Assembly: GCA_947304085.1 (NCBI GenBank) | Contig: CAMZAC010000016.1 | Location: 1-9,085 of the forward strand | Source of the DNA: an uncultured Alphaproteobacteria bacterium | GTDB lineage: Bacteria > Pseudomonadota > Alphaproteobacteria > Rs-D84 | Reading direction: 5' to 3' | Length of the DNA stretch: 9,085 nt | Part shown: positions 5,801-9,085 of the stretch, piece by piece | Position numbering within the stretch: the stretch's first letter is position 1 | How the letters are laid out: each line of letters starts with the position of its first letter | Notes under the pieces: generated by a model | What the model was told of the DNA's origin: nothing | Seen by the model: the letters and a program-made list of their open reading frames with translations, nothing else | Database searches by the model: none | Program-made: the position numbers and the translations under genes

Positions 5801-7270
5801 TTAAAATCTTTGTTGGAAAGTAAATTCAATCGTCATCTTTTCGTATGTTCTGCTATGAATATTAGAATCTTTATCAGTATAACTGATTGTCAAAGTTGGA
5901 ACAAATCCCCAGATTTCAAAATTATTGTTCGATATCGACAACGAATATCTTTGAAAAAAATCTTTGGCACGGAAAAAACCATAAGTTTTATCTTTCACAG
6001 CCAACTGTTTACCATTATACCTGACCCATGAAAAAGACGGTTCTAAATAAGTATGAAACCCCCATAGCAAAGCCACACCAAAACCAACACCTGCATCATA
6101 TCGCCAATTTGCAAGCCTGTCCTCTTTTGCTGTATCCCTGTTTACCCCGCCACGCAAAACGATATATTTAGTAGAATCAAAAGAATACGAAAAACGCGGA
6201 CTGACCATATAACTTTGACCATCAGCAAAACCATATTTATCATATTTATTATCCATAAAACGCAACATTAACCCAGAAGACAATCTGCGCGTCCAGTCAT
6301 AATTGGTGTCTATCTTGGCACCATATGCCCAATAATATTTTTCCAAATTGTTCCAGTGGTTTTGACTGCCATACCAACGACGGCTAACTATACCAGCCAA
6401 CCAGACATCACCATTTTCCCAAACATAACGTGGTCCACTGGAAGAAGATAAATACAAGTCGTCATATTTTGGCTTGTTATAAAGATTGGTATAAATATTC
6501 GCATCATTTTTCCAGCGCCAATGTTCATCAGACAGTTTGAATTCATAATTACCGCCCAATAATAAATTATATCCAACGGCTTTTTCTGGTTCAGGATTTT
6601 GAGAACATGCACCATTTACAAAATACCAATAAGGACCAATACATTCTTTACCACCTGTTGCCTGATTTACATTATTATCTGGGGCAGCACCAAAATTGAA
6701 CCACACATTCCAGTTTTTATTTTTACGCGCAACATAGCGGTAATACATCATACGCTGTTTAATTTGTTCAGGAATGTCTTTTCCCGCCATAGCTAAACGT
6801 AAATGATAATCTGCCCGATACCAACGTTCTTTTGCCATATAGCACAAAGCTAATTCATATCTTATTTTGGATAAATCTGGTTGATCATCCAAAATCTTGC
6901 GGTAAATTTTAATAGCTTCGTCAATATTACCTTTGCGTTGCTCTATTTGAGCTAACAAATACCAACGTTCTATTTCCACAGCCAAAATATTTGTTCGTGG
7001 CAATGTTGTTAAAATTTGTATTGCATGTTCATAATCACCAGTTTCAACCAATTTTCCAGCAACCCTTACGGCATCCAATGCTGTCATGGTGATTTCTGTT
7101 TTACCGGTTTTTTTGTCTTTTTTTATTATTGGCTTTGTTGATTTTTTTGATACTTGTTTTTCCTTTACTACACTGGTTTCAGACACATCAGATACATTAT
7201 TTGCCTTTTCTGCAAACGTGGTCATAAATGGTGTAAAAATTAATATCAAAGATAAAAACAAATATTTCAT
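5801..7270 (-). CDS. slam: Surface lipoprotein assembly modifier (Slam), outer-membrane translocon of type XI secretion
   Basis: Slam proteins sit in the outer membrane and deliver specific lipoproteins to the cell surface. The layout matches the family. A Sec signal peptide covers residues 1-20 (cleavage after TTFA). A Lys-rich linker runs from about 35 to 57. A TPR-like helical region spans about 62-185, including LLAQIEQRKGNIDEAIKIYR, KIRYELALCYMAKERWYRAD and a helix ending in ARKNKNW. The barrel begins with the characteristic strand WFNFGAAPDNNVNQATGG (190-207), resembling the family's 'APDSNIN' motif, and continues as strands to the C-terminal FTFQQRF with terminal Phe. At 489 residues the length is that of known Slams. 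Cysteines 210 and 222 bracket an aromatic loop. It follows a lipoprotein with a TbpB-like C-terminus on the same strand. Only a weak AGGT precedes the ATG. A generic TPR-porin is less likely given the strand motif and the neighbour. Confidence 0.86.
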   Translation of the reverse strand: MKYLFLSLILIFTPFMTTFAEKANNVSDVSETSVVKEKQVSKKSTKPIIKKDKKTGKTEITMTALDAVRVAGKLVETGDYEHAIQILTTLPRTNILAVEIERWYLLAQIEQRKGNIDEAIKIYRKILDDQPDLSKIRYELALCYMAKERWYRADYHLRLAMAGKDIPEQIKQRMMYYRYVARKNKNWNVWFNFGAAPDNNVNQATGGKECIGPYWYFVNGACSQNPEPEKAVGYNLLLGGNYEFKLSDEHWRWKNDANIYTNLYNKPKYDDLYLSSSSGPRYVWENGDVWLAGIVSRRWYGSQNHWNNLEKYYWAYGAKIDTNYDWTRRLSSGLMLRFMDNKYDKYGFADGQSYMVSPRFSYSFDSTKYIVLRGGVNRDTAKEDRLANWRYDAGVGFGVALLWGFHTYLEPSFSWVRYNGKQLAVKDKTYGFFRAKDFFQRYSLSISNNNFEIWGFVPTLTISYTDKDSNIHSRTYEKMTIEFTFQQRF

Positions 7271-7312
7271 AAATAACCTGTGATTTTTATCCTATGATAG
7301 TTCCATCTACAA

Positions 7313-7340
7313 ATTATAACAAGATAAAAAAATATATAAA
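7313..7340 (-). promoter_or_regulatory. Candidate slam promoter overlapping the upstream terminator tail
   Basis: A perfect TATAAT (7318-7313 on the - strand) with TTTATA (7340-7335) 16 nt upstream. Transcription would start near 7306, giving a leader of about 36 nt. The -35 box falls within the T-tract of the cargo-gene terminator, so termination and re-initiation are nearly superimposed. The -10 is convincing; the -35 matches at 4 of 6 positions. Confidence 0.5.
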
Positions 7341-7365
7341 AAATCAGCCCACAATAGTAGGCTGA
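7338..7365 (-). terminator. Weak terminator after the surface lipoprotein gene
   Basis: TCAGCC (7344-7349) pairs with GGCTGA (7360-7365) as a 6-bp stem with a 10-nt loop. On the - strand it is followed by TTTTTT (complement of 7338-7343) and, after a short AT stretch, a further seven T (complement of 7326-7332). The short stem and large loop suggest incomplete termination, allowing some read-through into slam. Confidence 0.6.
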
Positions 7366-7388
7366 ATCAAATAAATTAATATTCATTA

Positions 7389-8927
7389 TTATTTTTTCAT
7401 ACCATACGCAGCCTGAAATTCGTATTCACGTGTGACACCATCGTTAAATTCGTGTTCAGAATAAATTCTGGCTGTTCCGGCTGCTTCAGATGCGGTGTTC
7501 ACCCCATAATAACCTGGATGGAAACTGGCTCCTTGAACATATTTATATGAACCATCTTCATTTTTATCAAACGCATCATGTATTTGATATTGTGAAGCTA
7601 TGTCAGTCGGATCAGTTGCGGCAAACTCAAATGATGGCGCATTATTGCCAGTTTGTGTAATTGTGACATCATAAAATTGATCTGTCGTGCTATTATCGCT
7701 ATAAAACGGCATCCACAAAGTTTGTGTATTGCCATCTGCACTTATGGTCATCGTTGCACCTTTGGTTTCAAAATGCTTTGTTATATCATGACCATCACCC
7801 GTTATATGATAGTCGCTAAAATGTGCCTCTCTGGCATCATTATTACTTCCCTGGATAGAGGTATAAACACGACCAATAGCCATACCTTTGAACGTTGCGC
7901 CCTTAGCTGGGGTCAAGCTGGGGCGATCTTCAGCCATACTCGTCCCCTTTATCGCGTAACCACCTGCAAATAATTGATAATCTTCTTTCTCTAATAAGTC
8001 GTTAACATCTGCTGTTTGGTCTTTTGATATATGTGCGGTCCAACCAGATTCGCTTTTTGAAATCAAATCAACCAATTTAGTTTTGTACACCGGATTAAAA
8101 TGCCCGAAATCAGAATATTGCAAAGCTATATCATTTCCGTCATCATCTGTTCCTATGTTTTTACCATATGTCACAACGTCCATTATTTCATCCACACGAT
8201 TCCAGTGCCCACCAGACAAGTGTTGTTCAGATTCAATCTGTTCCAAAGCATCCATATCTTGTCCTGTGTCTACAACACGATATTTAGCTTGATCACCATA
8301 TCTAATGTATTTATAAACATTTTCATCTGGGTCTAAAAACCATTTCCCTTCACCAAAATGGTTATTATGTGCTGCTGTTGCCAACTGCTCTGTTGTAGAA
8401 TCGCTTGGTGCTGTAAACACATCATCACTATCAGCAACTTTCGCAAACCCCTTATCAATCACATATTCAAATATTGGACCATTAAATTGTGCAGTATTAC
8501 CGACTCTCGCAATATGGGCACCTGCACCACCAACCTGCGTCAAAATACTTTCTATACGACCTGTATCATCGTCCATACCAATTTGTAAATAGCCATCACC
8601 TGTATTATCTGAATCTGCCGCATATAATTTAATATCATCTAAACGATAAGACACAAATCTTATTCCACTGGCATTTATGACGGATGATGAACGAAATAAC
8701 GGAACAGATGTCCCAGAAGAAACAATTACTTCTGACCGCATTCCTGTGACTTCTTTGTTTAAGTTGCTCTCTGCAGATGTCACAGCGCCCCGTAAACTTG
8801 ATGGTATAGTTAAATCAATTGTGCTGCCCGACACATGATTACCAACAGGTGAACTTTCAGGACTTTTTGAACCGCCACCACATGCAGCCAAAACCAACAT
8901 AGATGTTAAGATTGCAATTTTTTTCAT
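7389..8927 (-). CDS. Surface lipoprotein, probable Slam cargo with TbpB-like C-terminal barrel
   Basis: A 512-residue lipoprotein. MKKIAILTSMLVLAAC has a clear lipobox (LAAC), with lipidation at C16. The mature N-terminus, CGGGSKSPESS, is the Gly/Ser-rich tether seen on Slam-exported lipoproteins such as TbpB and fHbp. The last 170 or so residues look like the small beta-barrel of that group: GATFKGMAIGRVY (343-355), then SFHPGYYGVNTASEAAGTARI (468-488) and a final strand FQAAYGMKK resembling the 'FGAKR' ends of TbpB-like proteins. Residues about 30-330 are acidic, Asp/Asn/Gly-rich and largely beta; I do not recognise a ligand-binding fold there. The start is set by a strong AAAGGAGG 7 nt upstream. 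The next gene on the strand is slam, which supports a cargo-translocon pair. The bound ligand is unknown; haem, metal-carrier or host-factor binding are only possibilities. Lipoprotein status is firm, the barrel assignment moderate. Confidence 0.8.
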   Translation of the reverse strand: MKKIAILTSMLVLAACGGGSKSPESSPVGNHVSGSTIDLTIPSSLRGAVTSAESNLNKEVTGMRSEVIVSSGTSVPLFRSSSVINASGIRFVSYRLDDIKLYAADSDNTGDGYLQIGMDDDTGRIESILTQVGGAGAHIARVGNTAQFNGPIFEYVIDKGFAKVADSDDVFTAPSDSTTEQLATAAHNNHFGEGKWFLDPDENVYKYIRYGDQAKYRVVDTGQDMDALEQIESEQHLSGGHWNRVDEIMDVVTYGKNIGTDDDGNDIALQYSDFGHFNPVYKTKLVDLISKSESGWTAHISKDQTADVNDLLEKEDYQLFAGGYAIKGTSMAEDRPSLTPAKGATFKGMAIGRVYTSIQGSNNDAREAHFSDYHITGDGHDITKHFETKGATMTISADGNTQTLWMPFYSDNSTTDQFYDVTITQTGNNAPSFEFAATDPTDIASQYQIHDAFDKNEDGSYKYVQGASFHPGYYGVNTASEAAGTARIYSEHEFNDGVTREYEFQAAYGMKK

Positions 8928-8934
8928 AATCTTT

Positions 8935-8942
8935 CCTCCTTT
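8935..8942 (-). promoter_or_regulatory. Strong ribosome binding site of the surface lipoprotein gene
   Basis: AAAGGAGG on the - strand lies 7 nt before the ATG at 8927. It is the best Shine-Dalgarno in the window and implies high translation of the lipoprotein relative to slam, which has only a weak AGGT. Confidence 0.9.
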
Positions 8943-8962
8943 GGATTATTTTCATAATTAAC

Positions 8963-8991
8963 ATTATATCACAGAGTATGGCCATTACCAA
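8963..8991 (-). promoter_or_regulatory. Sigma-70-type promoter of the surface lipoprotein gene
   Basis: TTGGTA (8991-8986) and a perfect TATAAT (8968-8963) on the - strand are separated by the optimal 17 nt. Transcription would start near 8956, giving a leader of about 29 nt that contains the strong ribosome binding site. The promoter lies just after the tRNA terminator, so the lipoprotein gene is independent of the tRNA transcript. No operator-like dyad is evident. Confidence 0.7.
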
Positions 8992-9000
8992 AAAAATGTA

Positions 9001-9026
9001 AAAACAAAAACCACCAAAACGGTGGT
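9001..9026 (-). terminator. Terminator of the tRNA-Lys transcript
   Basis: ACCACC (9010-9015) pairs with GGTGGT (9021-9026) around a 5-nt loop. On the - strand the hairpin is followed by TTTTTGTTTT. It begins 10 nt after the tRNA 3' CCA end, in the orientation expected to end the tRNA transcript. Confidence 0.85.
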
Positions 9027-9035
9027 CTTGATTTT

Positions 9036-9085
9036 TGGTGGACGCGCAGGGATTCGAACCCTGGACCCACTGATTAAGAGTCAGT
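9036..9085 (-). tRNA. tRNA-Lys (anticodon CUU), 3' part; 5' end outside window
   Basis: Read on the - strand from the window edge: an anticodon stem ACTGA/TCAGT encloses the loop CTCTTAA, with anticodon CTT (9078-9076) and A37. A 5-nt variable loop GGGTC follows, then the T arm CAGGG-TTCGAAT-CCCTG (9063-9047), the acceptor 3' strand CGCGTCC, discriminator A and an encoded CCA (9038-9036). The D arm and 5' acceptor strand lie beyond the window. The anticodon reads AAG lysine codons. A37 in an ANN-decoding tRNA is a t6A site, so this tRNA is an expected substrate of the TcdA encoded 4 kb away. Confidence 0.95.

Noticed and set aside
5705..6031. Open frame of 108 codons on the + strand across the slam-TatD junction
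   Set aside because: Antisense to the end of slam and the start of the TatD-family gene, with low-complexity hydrophobic composition and no recognisable motif.
9036..9085. tRNA-Lys 3' end as an integration site for a genomic island carrying the lipoprotein-slam pair
   Set aside because: No integrase or recombinase gene is present and I saw no second copy of the tRNA 3' sequence elsewhere in the window, so there is no attachment-site pair to support an island.

Overview
The window looks like a piece of chromosome from an AT-rich Gram-negative bacterium. Four products carry export signals together with outer-membrane barrel or lipoprotein features. The best guess is a low-GC, host-associated alphaproteobacterium. 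This rests on overall protein character, AT-rich codon use and a GatCAB-type amidotransferase; no rRNA or other decisive marker is present, so the assignment is tentative.

Layout: the first 2.1 kb run on the + strand with the 3' half of gatB (Asp/Glu-tRNA amidotransferase subunit B), followed after 3 nt by miaB (radical-SAM tRNA methylthiotransferase). Everything else is on the - strand. Read in the direction of transcription from the right edge, it consists of: the 3' part of a tRNA-Lys(CUU) with its own terminator; a 512-residue lipoprotein with a Cys-Gly-Gly-Gly-Ser tether and a probable TbpB-like C-terminal barrel; a 489-residue Slam-type outer-membrane translocon (signal peptide, TPR region, DUF560-type barrel); a TatD-family metallohydrolase; tcdA (tRNA t6A dehydratase), overlapping the TatD gene by 8 nt; a small 204-residue outer-membrane barrel protein with a strong terminator; and a short autotransporter-like protein that runs convergently into miaB with 4 nt between the two stop codons.

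The most interesting unit is the lipoprotein-Slam pair (5801-8927). Slam proteins move particular lipoproteins, usually with TbpB-type barrels, to the outer face of the outer membrane (type XI secretion). The genes are adjacent, co-directional and in the order cargo then translocon, so the pair reads as a self-contained surface-display system. Its cargo has a roughly 300-residue N-terminal part that I cannot assign. The other genes are mainly translation and tRNA-modification housekeeping (gatB, miaB, tcdA, tRNA-Lys) interleaved with surface-protein genes. I see no transposase, integrase, CRISPR array or phage gene, and no gene-free stretch longer than 130 nt.
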